64,000 bases of DNA, from NCBI GenBank assembly GCA_965660875.1, contig CBFIBQ010000011.1, positions 1-64,000 of the forward strand, given 5' to 3'. Below are positions 43,652 through 53,065 of the stretch, one piece after another. How positions within the stretch are numbered: position 1 is the first letter of the stretch; every line of letters begins with the position of its first letter. Origin of the DNA: UBA6770 sp965660875. Lineage in GTDB: Bacteria > Bacteroidota > Bacteroidia > Flavobacteriales_G > Salibacteraceae. The notes below the pieces were generated by a model that saw nothing but the letters and a program-made list of their open reading frames with translations, did no database searches and was not told the origin of the DNA. The translations under genes and the position numbers were made by a program.

Positions 43652-45162
43652 TTGTCTAGGTATTTGATTTCATATACAAATGCTTTCTCATTATCGTTTA
43701 CAGGATTTAACCAATGCACAAATTTATCTACGTAGCTCGGCTCAATTTCAACCAATTTTTTCAGCTCACAATTGCAATTATCACGGAACAATTGAATTCT
43801 TTCATCCAGTTTATCTGGCTCAAAAAACACAATGTGATGAGGAACAATATCCGGACCTAAACTGGTCCACAATTGTATCCTTTCATCTAATTTATCCATC
43901 TTTTTCAAATCGTATTGCTTTGACCAATCCTGTGCATAGTATCGCGGTAAAAGCGGCACACCGTGTTCGGTAGATTGCTCTACAAAAACGCTATGGTAAT
44001 TCTTTTGTGTACCAAGATACTCCATTAATTCTACTCTGCTCTTTTTGGTAAATGCAGGAGTTACTGCGAGCAGCAATATTGCATTAAGACCCCAAAAAAA
44101 TGTCATGCCGTAGTGGTTTATCTTCTTGATTCGTTCCGTTGCCCCTTGCAAGATTTTATTCCATCCAATTAGACCCAGAATAATAAAGAAAGGCACAAAG
44201 GGTAAAATAAATCGCTCTTGTTTGTTTGGGAAGTAACTATGGAAAATAAAAAACACTAAAGAAGGAAGCAACAGTAATAGGTATTTCTTTCGAAATACTT
44301 TACTCCAGCCTATCCATAGAAATATACTAAGCGGTGGCAACACCAATCCACTTATCGTTCCAAAATACATGTACCAAGGCCTAGAAAAGTAAGAAGTTTT
44401 ATTGGCAAAGTTGTACGCGATATACTCACCAAACTCAGCGAATGGTTTACCCCACAAAAACAAATCACCTATTTGAGTAATAAATAACGAAGCGGTAAAC
44501 ACAATGCCTAGCAGTGCCGCTTTCACAATATTTTTTGATAACAAAACGATACCCATACCACCTAAAAAGAGCACAGTTTGAAAACGCACGGCTACGGATA
44601 AACCCATTAATATTCCAGCAAAAATTACATGTTTATAGCTTAACTTTTGACTTTTTACTAGAAAGTAAGTGGCACCGAGTACAAAAGGTATACACACCAC
44701 CTCTACCAAGTTTCGAACACTTAGTATAGGCATAAACCATAGAAAAGAAACAAGAAGCGCAGCTGATTTTGCTGTGCTGGTCCTATCTAAACGTTCCGTT
44801 ATTTTAAAGGTAAAATAAACACCCACTAAATACCATAAAGCATGGATGAACCGAACAAAGTACATTTTGGTTTGCGCACCATATATACCTATCCACTCCA
44901 GAAATTTCAGGAAATAGTAGTGCAAACCCACGTAAAACCACGAATGGCCGGTAGGTGTTTTGTTTGTCCTATTTTCGGGCAACCAGCGGTTGTAATCGTT
45001 TCCATCAACCCAACTTTGGGCAGCCTCGATAACCAAGAAATGATCATCGTGCATACCGTAACCTTTACTAAATAAAACAGCTATTAAGCGCACTGCAAAA
45101 GCTCCAACTAGAATTACAGCCAAAGGCTTATGTTCCCAGAGGTCTTTTACTTTTTCTAACAC
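43648..45162 (-). CDS. GT22-like membrane glycosyltransferase (second copy)
   Basis: A 504-residue polytopic protein with 10-12 helices. The first loop has YGMHDDHFLVIEAAQSW, corresponding to the acidic HxDE-like motif, and a later GHSWFYVGLHYYFLKFLEW stretch. It is a distant relative of the enzyme at 16694, with a hydrophilic C-terminal domain of about 120 residues. GTG 45162 is chosen as start because it overlaps the desulfurase stop (TAGTG); the only longer start is a TTG at 45189. It sits in an operon with glmM, hinting at glycan synthesis (inference). Confidence 0.7.
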   Translation of the reverse strand: MLEKVKDLWEHKPLAVILVGAFAVRLIAVLFSKGYGMHDDHFLVIEAAQSWVDGNDYNRWLPENRTNKTPTGHSWFYVGLHYYFLKFLEWIGIYGAQTKMYFVRFIHALWYLVGVYFTFKITERLDRTSTAKSAALLVSFLWFMPILSVRNLVEVVCIPFVLGATYFLVKSQKLSYKHVIFAGILMGLSVAVRFQTVLFLGGMGIVLLSKNIVKAALLGIVFTASLFITQIGDLFLWGKPFAEFGEYIAYNFANKTSYFSRPWYMYFGTISGLVLPPLSIFLWIGWSKVFRKKYLLLLLPSLVFFIFHSYFPNKQERFILPFVPFFIILGLIGWNKILQGATERIKKINHYGMTFFWGLNAILLLAVTPAFTKKSRVELMEYLGTQKNYHSVFVEQSTEHGVPLLPRYYAQDWSKQYDLKKMDKLDERIQLWTSLGPDIVPHHIVFFEPDKLDERIQLFRDNCNCELKKLVEIEPSYVDKFVHWLNPVNDNEKAFVYEIKYLDK

Positions 45163-46298
45163 TAAGCGTTGTAAAATTCTAGCACACAATCAACAGCATA
45201 ATCCACTTCCTCCTGTGTAGTATATCTACTAAATGAAAACCTCACTGCAGGGCAATTCGGGTCAGCCTTAATCCCTGTTAACACGTGAGAAGCTAATGCC
45301 GCTCCGCTACTACATGCACTTCCGCCTGACGCAGCTACGCCATTGATATCTAAGTTAAAAAGCAGCATCCCCGCTTTTTCTGTTGGAGGCATACCTACGT
45401 TTAACACCGTGTATAGGGAATCTCCTTTAGGGTCTCCATTAAAACATACGCCGGGTAACTCTTTTTCCAAACGTTCAATCATGTGGAATTTTAGCGCCTT
45501 CACATGAGACTCATGTCCCTTAATATCGTCGTAGGCCAATTCCAAAGCTTTTGCTAACCCCACAATACCGTATACATTTTCTGTTCCAGCCCTCAGTCCC
45601 CTTTCTTGGCCACCACCAGTAATGAAGGACGGAATTTTTAAGGCCTTATTGATGTATAAAAAGCCAACCCCTTTTGGGCCATGAAATTTGTGTGCTGCGC
45701 AAGTAGCAAAATGCACCTGTACCTTTGAAAAATCAAAGGTATAATGACCCATTGTTTGAACCGTATCCGTATGAAATACTGCATTGTACTTCTCGCACAA
45801 TGCGCTTACTGCTTCTAAATCAAGTAAATTACCTATTTCATTATTCGCATGCATTAGCGAAACAAATGAGCGCTCGTTTTTTTCCAGTAACGTTTCTAAA
45901 TGATTGAGATCCACATAACCTTTTGAGGTAAGGCTCACTTTACTCAACTTAACGTCCAAATCTTTACAAACCTCTTCTAGCGTGTCCAATACCGCATGAT
46001 GTTCAATATCAGTTGTAATGGCATGCTTCAGTCCCATGTGCTTAAGAGAGCATCGAACCGCCATATTATCGGCTTCAGTACCACCAGAGGTAAATACGAT
46101 TTCGTTTGGAGAAACGTTCAAAAAACTTGCAATTGAGCGTCTTGAATATTCGATTTTAGCTCTAACTGAGCGACCAAATGCATGACTCGAGGAAGGGTTT
46201 CCGTAAAAATCCTTCATGATTGGCACCATTGCTTCCACTACTTCAGGAGCTATTGGACTGGTGGCGGCGTTGTCTAGGTATACTTGCCTTCTTTCCAT
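45162..46298 (-). CDS. Cysteine desulfurase (NifS/IscS type)
   Basis: A 378-residue PLP enzyme that takes sulfur from cysteine for Fe-S clusters or thiolated tRNA. The PLP lysine is K204 in CAAHKFHGPKG, the HTDTVQ and TSGGTEADN motifs are present, and the catalytic cysteine is C329 in SGGSACSSGA (class I loop). No scaffold gene is adjacent; it sits between glmM (shared TAATG) and a glycosyltransferase (TAGTG), an operon of unlike functions. Confidence 0.95.
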   Translation of the reverse strand: MERRQVYLDNAATSPIAPEVVEAMVPIMKDFYGNPSSSHAFGRSVRAKIEYSRRSIASFLNVSPNEIVFTSGGTEADNMAVRCSLKHMGLKHAITTDIEHHAVLDTLEEVCKDLDVKLSKVSLTSKGYVDLNHLETLLEKNERSFVSLMHANNEIGNLLDLEAVSALCEKYNAVFHTDTVQTMGHYTFDFSKVQVHFATCAAHKFHGPKGVGFLYINKALKIPSFITGGGQERGLRAGTENVYGIVGLAKALELAYDDIKGHESHVKALKFHMIERLEKELPGVCFNGDPKGDSLYTVLNVGMPPTEKAGMLLFNLDINGVAASGGSACSSGAALASHVLTGIKADPNCPAVRFSFSRYTTQEEVDYAVDCVLEFYNA

Positions 46299-47686
46299 TA
46301 ACCTTTAATTATCTCTTTAATATCCGTAATGATTTTATTTGCCAAATTGTTTGCTGTATTTGAACTTGCACTTTCTGTGTAAATCCTTATAATGGGCTCC
46401 GTATTGGATTTTCGTAAATGCACCCATTCCTCATCAAAATCAATTTTGACACCATCAACCGTGCTTACCGGGTAATTGGCATATTTCTTATGTATGGAAC
46501 TCAACACCTGATCCACATCAATTTCGGGTGTAAGTTCAATTTTATTCTTAGAAATGTAATAGTTTGGATAAGTGGCCTTTAGAATAGAAAGTGTTTTGTT
46601 TTCTTTTGCAAGGTGCGATAAAAACAGCGCAATACCAACTAAAGCATCTCTTCCATAATGTAGCTCTGGATAAATAATTCCACCATTTCCTTCACCACCA
46701 ATGACAGCAGATGTTTCTTTCATAAGCGTCACTACATTTACTTCCCCTACGGCTGATGCAGCGTACGATTGTCCGTGCTTCTCTGTAATATCTTTGAGAG
46801 CCCTTGTAGAACTCATATTCGAAACCGTATTTCCAGGCGTGTGTTGCAGGACATAATCGGCTATTGCAACTAACGTATATTCCTCTCCGAACATTTCACC
46901 ATCTTCACAAACAAAGGCCAGTCGGTCAACATCTGGATCCACTACAATACCCATGTTTGCATTGTGTTTCTTGACCATCCCAGAGATTTCTGTCAAATGC
47001 TCAGGCAACGGTTCTGGGTTGTGCGCAAAATGTCCTGTTGGCAAGCAATTGAGCTCTATGACTTCTACTCCCAACGCTTTCAGCAATGCAGGTACATAAA
47101 TACCCCCAGTAGAATTTACACCATCTACAACTACTTTAAATTGTTTTTGTTGTATCGCTTTAACGTTCACCAAATCCAACGCTAAAATCATATCAATATG
47201 GCGGTGCAAGTACGTTTCATTTTGTAAATACTTACCGAGTTTTTTAACCTCGGCAAATTCAAAATCTCCACGCTCTGCAATTTCCAACACTTCTGCCCCT
47301 TCACTGCCAGAGATAAACTCTCCACGCTCGTTCAACAACTTTAAAGCGTTCCATTGAATGGGATTATGACTAGCTGTTAAAATGATTCCAGCTTGAGCAT
47401 TTTCATGGGTTACAGCTACTTCAACAGTTGGAGTTGTCGTTAATCCGAGGTCAACGACATCAATACCCAATGATTGTAAAGAAGAAGATACAAGGTTAGA
47501 CACAACCGGTCCAGAAATTCGCGCATCTCTACCGATAACAATTTTGGACTTTGCGTTATCATTTCTTTTGAGTACCCAAGCCCCAAAAGCCGATGAAAAC
47601 TTCACCACATCTAGCGGTGTTAATCCATTACCTGGTTTACCACCAATTGTTCCTCTGATGCCGGATATTGATTTGATTAATGTCAT
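46298..47686 (-). CDS. glmM: Phosphoglucosamine mutase
   Basis: A 462-residue phosphohexomutase that converts glucosamine-6-phosphate to the 1-phosphate for peptidoglycan and lipopolysaccharide. The phosphoserine loop TASHNP places S106, the metal loop is DPDVDR, the sugar loop GEGNGG, and the phosphate-binding RKSNTEP lies near the end. ATG 47686 matches the family start (TLIKSISGIRGTIGG); the 25-codon-longer frame lacks homology. A phosphomannomutase role cannot be fully excluded. Confidence 0.92.
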   Translation of the reverse strand: MTLIKSISGIRGTIGGKPGNGLTPLDVVKFSSAFGAWVLKRNDNAKSKIVIGRDARISGPVVSNLVSSSLQSLGIDVVDLGLTTTPTVEVAVTHENAQAGIILTASHNPIQWNALKLLNERGEFISGSEGAEVLEIAERGDFEFAEVKKLGKYLQNETYLHRHIDMILALDLVNVKAIQQKQFKVVVDGVNSTGGIYVPALLKALGVEVIELNCLPTGHFAHNPEPLPEHLTEISGMVKKHNANMGIVVDPDVDRLAFVCEDGEMFGEEYTLVAIADYVLQHTPGNTVSNMSSTRALKDITEKHGQSYAASAVGEVNVVTLMKETSAVIGGEGNGGIIYPELHYGRDALVGIALFLSHLAKENKTLSILKATYPNYYISKNKIELTPEIDVDQVLSSIHKKYANYPVSTVDGVKIDFDEEWVHLRKSNTEPIIRIYTESASSNTANNLANKIITDIKEIIKG

Positions 47687-47719
47687 TTGATCTGTTATTT
47701 TTCTTGTTTTGTAGAGCGG

Positions 47720-47727
47720 CAAATATA
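47720..47727 (-). promoter_or_regulatory. -7 box of the glmM operon
   Basis: Reads TATATTTG on the minus strand, 33 nt before the glmM ATG at 47686. Confidence 0.5.
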
Positions 47728-47787
47728 AATTTTTAGTCAAGGTTAAATCTGAAGTTTCCAAACAAGTTCTTTGCTGTTAATTTCTTT

Positions 47788-47840
47788 TTGACAACTTTGC
47801 AGCCCCGAAAAAACGGGGTGTTTTTTAATGGCTACATTTG
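47788..47840 (+). promoter_or_regulatory. Promoter with embedded hairpin before the TPR gene
   Basis: A perfect CCCCG-A6-CGGGG hairpin (47803-47818) is followed by TG and a T-run. Downstream comes the -7 box TACATTTG (47833-47840), 24 nt before the ATG at 47865. Just upstream of the hairpin is CAACTTTG (47793-47800), one mismatch from a -7 box, with TTG at 47788-47790. No plus-strand gene lies upstream that would need a terminator. Confidence 0.5.
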
Positions 47841-47864
47841 TTTACATAGTCGGTTTTACAACCT

Positions 47865-49262
47865 ATGAAAGAAGACTTCGACCCTTCGTTTAGCAACAAC
47901 AAAAACCAAGATAGATTGGTGAAGTTGGAAGACATGTTCTCCGATACAGCATACTACTATTTTGATGTAAATGAATGGGAAGGCATTATTGACCACTACC
48001 TCAATACGTTGCGTTTAGAAAAAGCTGTAAAAGCTTTGGATTTTGCACAATACCAACACCCCCACTCAGCTGAATTAAACCTAAAAAAAGCCGAACTTCT
48101 TTTGGAGCAAAACGATTTTGATGGTTCGATAGCTTTATTAAAGAAACTTGAATCAACATTTCCTTTCAACCCAGATATTTACATATCGTTAGGTGAGGCA
48201 TACAGCAGAAAATCTGAGCATTACTTGGCGACACTGCAGTATAAGTCGGCACTAGATTTGGTGGAAGATAACAAAGACGAAATCTATATTCAACTGGCAG
48301 CCGAGTTCCAGTCGCTAGACAAACCTGCCCAATCCATATATTGGCTAAAAGTCATGATGTCTGAGTTTCCCGAAAGTGTGGAAGGCTTGTATGAGTTGGC
48401 TTTTTGCTACGAAATTAATGGCGACCAAGAAAAAGGAACTAAATTTTATATAGAATTCCTTCAAACGCACCCATACAACCACCATGCTTGGTTCAATCTG
48501 GGTAATTTATATACCAGTTTGGAAAAATATACGGAAGCATTAAACGCTTTCGACTACTCCGTAATTTCCTTCGATGAGTTTTCCTCGGGTTGGTACAACA
48601 AAGGAAATATTCTGGGCAGGATGCAACGCTACGAAGAAGCTATCGAAGCTTTTGAAAAAACACTGGACCTTGAGGGGCCTGCTGCTCAAACTTACTTCTA
48701 CATTGGCGATTGTTATGAAAATATCGGAAAGTACGACAAAGCAAAAAAATCCTTTCAAGAAGCCATTAAACTGGATGAAAATCACATAGATGCTTGGGTA
48801 GGTGCTGCGAATTGCTACTTGGAATTGGGTGATGCCGAGGAGGCATTAAATTATTGTGAAAAAACAATTAAACTCGACGCTGAAAACAGCTTGGTTCAAT
48901 ACCTATACGCCGATGTATGCAAAGCACTAGGCTTTACAGCAGCAGCACAAAGAGGTTACGAAAAAGTAATTGAATTGGATGCTTCAAATCAAGAAGTCTA
49001 TCTTGATTTTTCAGACCTACTGTTTTGCACTGAAGAAAAAGAAGCAGCAGTGGAACTAATAGTAGCAGGGGTTGAATTGTTTCAAGATAATAGCGACTTA
49101 CTATACCGTCTCGGAACCTACTATTTTCTTTTGGGTCAAAAGCAAAACGCTTTTGAACAATGGTCTAATGCCACAATAATTAACGATAATAAAAAACAAA
49201 CTATCTTCGAATACTGCCCTCAATTAGCAGCAGACCTAGATATAAAGGATTTCTTTTCATAG
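47865..49262 (+). CDS. Cytoplasmic TPR repeat protein
   Basis: A 465-residue protein made almost wholly of tetratricopeptide repeats (about ten, from residue 40 to 440), for example YNKGNILGRMQRYEEAIEAFEKTLDL. No signal peptide or membrane helix, so it is a cytoplasmic protein-binding scaffold. It starts with a 40-residue acidic segment. It abuts the phosphosulfolactate synthase gene directly (stop TAG then ATG), so the two are co-translated. Its partner is unknown. Confidence 0.85.
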   Translation: MKEDFDPSFSNNKNQDRLVKLEDMFSDTAYYYFDVNEWEGIIDHYLNTLRLEKAVKALDFAQYQHPHSAELNLKKAELLLEQNDFDGSIALLKKLESTFPFNPDIYISLGEAYSRKSEHYLATLQYKSALDLVEDNKDEIYIQLAAEFQSLDKPAQSIYWLKVMMSEFPESVEGLYELAFCYEINGDQEKGTKFYIEFLQTHPYNHHAWFNLGNLYTSLEKYTEALNAFDYSVISFDEFSSGWYNKGNILGRMQRYEEAIEAFEKTLDLEGPAAQTYFYIGDCYENIGKYDKAKKSFQEAIKLDENHIDAWVGAANCYLELGDAEEALNYCEKTIKLDAENSLVQYLYADVCKALGFTAAAQRGYEKVIELDASNQEVYLDFSDLLFCTEEKEAAVELIVAGVELFQDNSDLLYRLGTYYFLLGQKQNAFEQWSNATIINDNKKQTIFEYCPQLAADLDIKDFFS

Positions 49263-50051
49263 ATGATGAATTACTCACTACCGTTTATTCCTGAAAGAAC
49301 TACTAAACCCAGAAATACTGGATTGACCATGATGATGGACAAAGGGCTTAGTGTTCGACAAGTAGAGGATTTTATTGAGCAATCTGGTGATTTAACAGAT
49401 TACGTTAAGCTCGGTTTTGGAACTTCTTTTGTAACCAAAAGAATAGAAGAAAAAATTAAATTGTACCACGAAGCCGATATCAAAGTTTATTTAGGTGGTA
49501 CTTTGTTTGAAGCATTTCTTATTCGTGACAAATACGATGATTACAAAAAACTACTGAGCAAATTAAAATTAGGGTGTGCAGAAATCTCTGATGGTTCGAT
49601 TTATCTAGATCACGGTAAAAAATGTGAACTGATTAGAGATTTATCCAAAGAAGTTGAAGTACTGAGCGAGGTTGGAAGTAAAGAAGAAGGCATTTTCATT
49701 AGTCCGAATATGTGGATTAATATGATGCGCGATGAACTTGAAGCAGGAAGTTTTAAAGTAATTGCAGAAGCACGAGAATCTGGAAATGTCGGTATATATC
49801 GACCTAATGGAACGGCGCATACCATGTTAGTGAATAAAATCATCGCCAACATAAACGTAGATAATATTTTGTGGGAAGCTCCAAAAAAACCACAGCAAGT
49901 TTGGTTTATTGATCAATTTGGACACAATGTAAATCTCGGAAATATAGGCCCTGAAGAAGTAATTCCACTAGAAACGTTGCGCGTTGGTTTGCGTGGCGAC
50001 ACCTTTATGCACTTCTTACCAGAATCTATAGTGGATAACAATCAAGAGTAG
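49263..50051 (+). CDS. Phosphosulfolactate synthase (ComA family)
   Basis: A 262-residue TIM-barrel protein of the ComA family, which adds sulfite to phosphoenolpyruvate to make phosphosulfolactate. Visible family segments are GLTMMMDKGLSVRQVEDFIE, the DYVKLGFGTS strand, YLGGTLFEAF, EISDGS and GLRGDTF. In methanogens the product leads to coenzyme M; in Bacteroidota the fate is not established and no further sulfonate genes are nearby. It sits in an operon with a TPR protein, a rhodanese and DUF368. Confidence 0.85.
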   Translation: MMNYSLPFIPERTTKPRNTGLTMMMDKGLSVRQVEDFIEQSGDLTDYVKLGFGTSFVTKRIEEKIKLYHEADIKVYLGGTLFEAFLIRDKYDDYKKLLSKLKLGCAEISDGSIYLDHGKKCELIRDLSKEVEVLSEVGSKEEGIFISPNMWINMMRDELEAGSFKVIAEARESGNVGIYRPNGTAHTMLVNKIIANINVDNILWEAPKKPQQVWFIDQFGHNVNLGNIGPEEVIPLETLRVGLRGDTFMHFLPESIVDNNQE

Positions 50052-50053
50052 CA

Positions 50054-50374
50054 ATGAAACAGGTAAATCCGATTGAACTTAAAAGTTGGCTAGATAGTGA
50101 CACTCTAGTTCAAATTATTGACATTCGAGAAGCATACGAGTACGATTATTCTCACATACAAGATGCTCTTTCTATGCCTATGTCCTCTGTTTTAAGCAAT
50201 GTAAATAAAATCTCTAAAGAAGGAAACGTTGTAATGCACTGCAGAACGGGCAAACGAGCTGAAGCAATGATTGATTACCTAGAAGTTCATTTTAAGTTCA
50301 ATAATCTGTACAACCTAGCTGGTGGAATACTTGCTTGGTCTGAGGATATCGATGCCTCGGTAGCTCCATGCTAA
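50054..50374 (+). CDS. Single-domain rhodanese-like protein
   Basis: A 106-residue sulfurtransferase-fold protein. The catalytic cysteine is C63 with loop CRTGKR (HCRTGKRAE), typical of small rhodaneses such as GlpE/PspE. It can carry a persulfide sulfur, but the acceptor is unknown. No signal peptide. It lies 2 nt after the phosphosulfolactate synthase gene; two sulfur-chemistry genes next to each other may be meaningful. Confidence 0.9.
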   Translation: MKQVNPIELKSWLDSDTLVQIIDIREAYEYDYSHIQDALSMPMSSVLSNVNKISKEGNVVMHCRTGKRAEAMIDYLEVHFKFNNLYNLAGGILAWSEDIDASVAPC

Positions 50375-50377
50375 ACT

Positions 50378-51304
50378 ATGAAAAGATCTATTAAAGAATA
50401 TTTGCTAATTACAGCAAAAGGAATGGGCATGGGAGCTGCTGATGTGGTTCCAGGGGTTTCTGGAGGCACAATCGCGTTCATTACCGGTATTTATGAAGAA
50501 CTCATTAACTCACTAAAGTCCATTGAGCCACAAACCATCAAATTATTGTTTACCGAAGGGATTGGACGAACTTGGGAAAAAGTAAACGGCAATTTTTTAG
50601 TAGCGCTTTTTGTTGGTATTGGGATTTCTGTTTTATCGCTTTCCAAGGTTATAAAGTTTTTACTTGCCGAGCATCCCATTTTGGTTTGGAGCTTCTTTTT
50701 TGGATTAATCATTGCCTCCGCTTACGTGGTTTCAAAGAGTATAACTGCATGGAATGTAAAGTCCATAGCGGGAATATTAATTGGTAGCGCAATTGCTTAT
50801 TACATAACCATAGCCACACCAGCACAAACACCAACAGATTTATGGTTTATCTTTCTTTGCGGCACACTGGCCATTTGTGCTATGATTCTACCAGGTATTT
50901 CTGGAGCGTTTATCTTACTGCTGTTGGGTAAGTATGCATTCATTGTTGGCGCATTAAGTGAACTCAATTTTGTGGTAATAGCCACCTTTATGGTTGGTTG
51001 CGTCATCGGATTAGTTTCTTTTTCCCACGTATTGAGTTACATGTTCAAACGCTTTCACAATATGACCATTGCCCTACTTACTGGTTTTATGATTGGTTCG
51101 TTAAACAAAGTGTGGCCATGGAAAGAAACCTTAACTACTCGAATTAACTCCCACGGCGAAACAGTTCCAGTTACACAAATGAGCGTTTTACCCGCCAATT
51201 ATTCAGATTCAGAACCGCTACTGGTGGGTGCAATTATTATGATGGTAGTGGGTTTTGCACTTATTGTGGTAATGGACCGATTCGCTCCAAAAGAAGCTGC
51301 ATAG
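50378..51304 (+). CDS. DUF368 membrane protein (PopT-like polyprenyl-phosphate transporter)
   Basis: A 308-residue integral membrane protein with about eight helices. The opening GMGMGAADVVPGVSGGTIAFITGIYEELI and its internal repeat MILPGISGAFILLLLGKY are the DUF368 signatures. Members have been shown in other bacteria to recycle undecaprenyl phosphate across the inner membrane for cell-wall synthesis. It begins 3 nt after the rhodanese and its TAG stop directly abuts the TTG start of aroE. Confidence 0.85.
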   Translation: MKRSIKEYLLITAKGMGMGAADVVPGVSGGTIAFITGIYEELINSLKSIEPQTIKLLFTEGIGRTWEKVNGNFLVALFVGIGISVLSLSKVIKFLLAEHPILVWSFFFGLIIASAYVVSKSITAWNVKSIAGILIGSAIAYYITIATPAQTPTDLWFIFLCGTLAICAMILPGISGAFILLLLGKYAFIVGALSELNFVVIATFMVGCVIGLVSFSHVLSYMFKRFHNMTIALLTGFMIGSLNKVWPWKETLTTRINSHGETVPVTQMSVLPANYSDSEPLLVGAIIMMVVGFALIVVMDRFAPKEAA

Positions 51305-52057
51305 TTGAATACCTATGGCTTAATAGGAAAATCTCTTGGTCATTCTTTTTCCAAAGATTACTTTCAAGATAAATTCAATCGTCTTCAATTCAATGACCTG
51401 CAATACGAGAATTTTGAGCTGGACTCACCTGATGAACTATTCACTTTACTATCTAAAAGACGAGATATTCGAGGTTTAAACGTGACCATTCCATACAAAG
51501 AACTGATTGCTCCCCTGATGGACGCGCGTTCTAAAGAAGCAGAAAAAATCCAAGCTATAAACTGTATCGAGATACTGCGCGGTGATGGAAATGTAAAACT
51601 TATTGGACACAACACAGATTATTTTGGATTTACATATGCTTTAAAACCGCTTATCGACCTAACTGCTGAGCACAAAGCGCTAATCTTAGGAACGGGCGGA
51701 GCGTCAAAAGCTGTTGCCTATGCATTGACCCAGCTATCCATTCCCTACTCAATAGTAAGCAGGTCGAATGGGGATTACCTATATTCAGAACTTACTGAGC
51801 AACACATGCAGAAGTTCAACCTTATCATCAACACTACTCCACTTGGCACCTTTCCAGATACTATTTCCTGCCCCGATATTCCATATTCAGCTATTACCTC
51901 AAAACATGTTGCTTTCGATTTAATCTACAACCCAGAAAAAACACTTTTTTTACAACAATGTGAAGCCCAAGGTGCTGCCATCAGCAATGGCTTAAACATG
52001 TTACAGCTGCAAGCCGAAAAGAGTTGGGATATTTGGAAGCCGTCAACAAATTCTTAA
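51305..52057 (+). CDS. aroE: Shikimate dehydrogenase (TTG start)
   Basis: A 250-residue NADP-dependent enzyme of aromatic amino acid synthesis. Substrate residues are in GHSFS, the catalytic K65 is in NVTIPYKE, D105 is in GHNTDYFG, and the nucleotide loop GTGGAS is at 129-134. The TTG start directly follows the DUF368 stop. It is required, because the family-conserved YGLIGKSLGHSFS begins only three residues later and no ATG is available. Confidence 0.95.
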   Translation: MNTYGLIGKSLGHSFSKDYFQDKFNRLQFNDLQYENFELDSPDELFTLLSKRRDIRGLNVTIPYKELIAPLMDARSKEAEKIQAINCIEILRGDGNVKLIGHNTDYFGFTYALKPLIDLTAEHKALILGTGGASKAVAYALTQLSIPYSIVSRSNGDYLYSELTEQHMQKFNLIINTTPLGTFPDTISCPDIPYSAITSKHVAFDLIYNPEKTLFLQQCEAQGAAISNGLNMLQLQAEKSWDIWKPSTNS

Positions 52058-52064
52058 CTACTAA

Positions 52065-53060
52065 TTGAAAAAAGAGGCGGATTTCAACGACTTTTGCGCT
52101 GCATTGGATTTAATTTCTAAAAATATCGATAAAGCTGCTGAATTCCTAAATTCAGGAGAATTGGTGGCTATACCTACCGAAACTGTTTATGGTTTGGCTG
52201 GTAATATTTTTAACGACCAAAGTATTCGCCGTATTTTCGAATTGAAGAAAAGACCCTTATTCAATCCGCTGATTGTTCACATTAAGGATATAGAATCTAT
52301 GCAGGATTTGGTGACGGAAATACCACCGGCAGCGCTTAAATTGGCTGAATCGTTTTGGCCTGGACCATTAACGCTGATACTACCAAAAAGCAAGCGCGTA
52401 CCTGACAGCATTACCGCAGGTAAAAATACGGTAGCCCTCCGAGTCCCAAATCATCAAACAACCTTATCGTTGCTTAATAAGCTTGACTTTCCAATTGCGG
52501 CACCTAGTGCAAACCCATTTGGAAGCATTAGTCCAACGCGTCCTGAACATGTTGCGGAATATTTTCCTAACGGTCTTTCCATGACATTGGATGGCGGAAA
52601 GTGCACCCAAGGAATCGAGTCTACAATCGTTGGTTTTGAACAAGGAAAACCAATTATATATAGATTGGGGGCCATTGCAAATGAAACTATTGAGCAACTG
52701 GTTGGCACTATTACAATCAATAACCAACACGCAGAAAAAGCCCCAAGTGCTCCGGGTATGCTCTCGCGCCATTATGCACCAAATACAAAAACACTGCTAG
52801 TCGACAGAATAGAGGATTATACCGTTAAAGCAGGAGAAAAAGTGGGTTGTATTACATTTTGCAGAAAGTTAAATACCACAAGTATTCATCATCAAATCAT
52901 TTTATCCAAGACTTGTGACTTAGGAGAGGCGATGTCAAATTTATACTTTGCTTTACATAAACTGGACAAGTTAAATCTTGATGTGATTGTAGCGGAACGA
53001 TTGCCGGATGATGGTTTAGGTAGATCGATGAACGATAGGCTTTTAAGAGCAACCAAATAG
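52065..53060 (+). CDS. Threonylcarbamoyl-AMP synthase, Sua5 type
   Basis: A 331-residue protein with a YrdC catalytic domain (about 20-205) and a C-terminal Sua5 domain. It makes threonylcarbamoyl-AMP for the tRNA modification t6A37. Key stretches are IPTETVYGLAGN, KKRPLFNPLIVHI, the AAPSANPFGSISPT loop, SAPGMLSRHYAP linking the domains and the C-terminal GLGRSMNDRLLRA. TTG at 52065 is the likely start, 7 nt after aroE. It is the last gene of the operon. Confidence 0.93.
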   Translation: MKKEADFNDFCAALDLISKNIDKAAEFLNSGELVAIPTETVYGLAGNIFNDQSIRRIFELKKRPLFNPLIVHIKDIESMQDLVTEIPPAALKLAESFWPGPLTLILPKSKRVPDSITAGKNTVALRVPNHQTTLSLLNKLDFPIAAPSANPFGSISPTRPEHVAEYFPNGLSMTLDGGKCTQGIESTIVGFEQGKPIIYRLGAIANETIEQLVGTITINNQHAEKAPSAPGMLSRHYAPNTKTLLVDRIEDYTVKAGEKVGCITFCRKLNTTSIHHQIILSKTCDLGEAMSNLYFALHKLDKLNLDVIVAERLPDDGLGRSMNDRLLRATK

Positions 53061-53065
53061 CTGGA

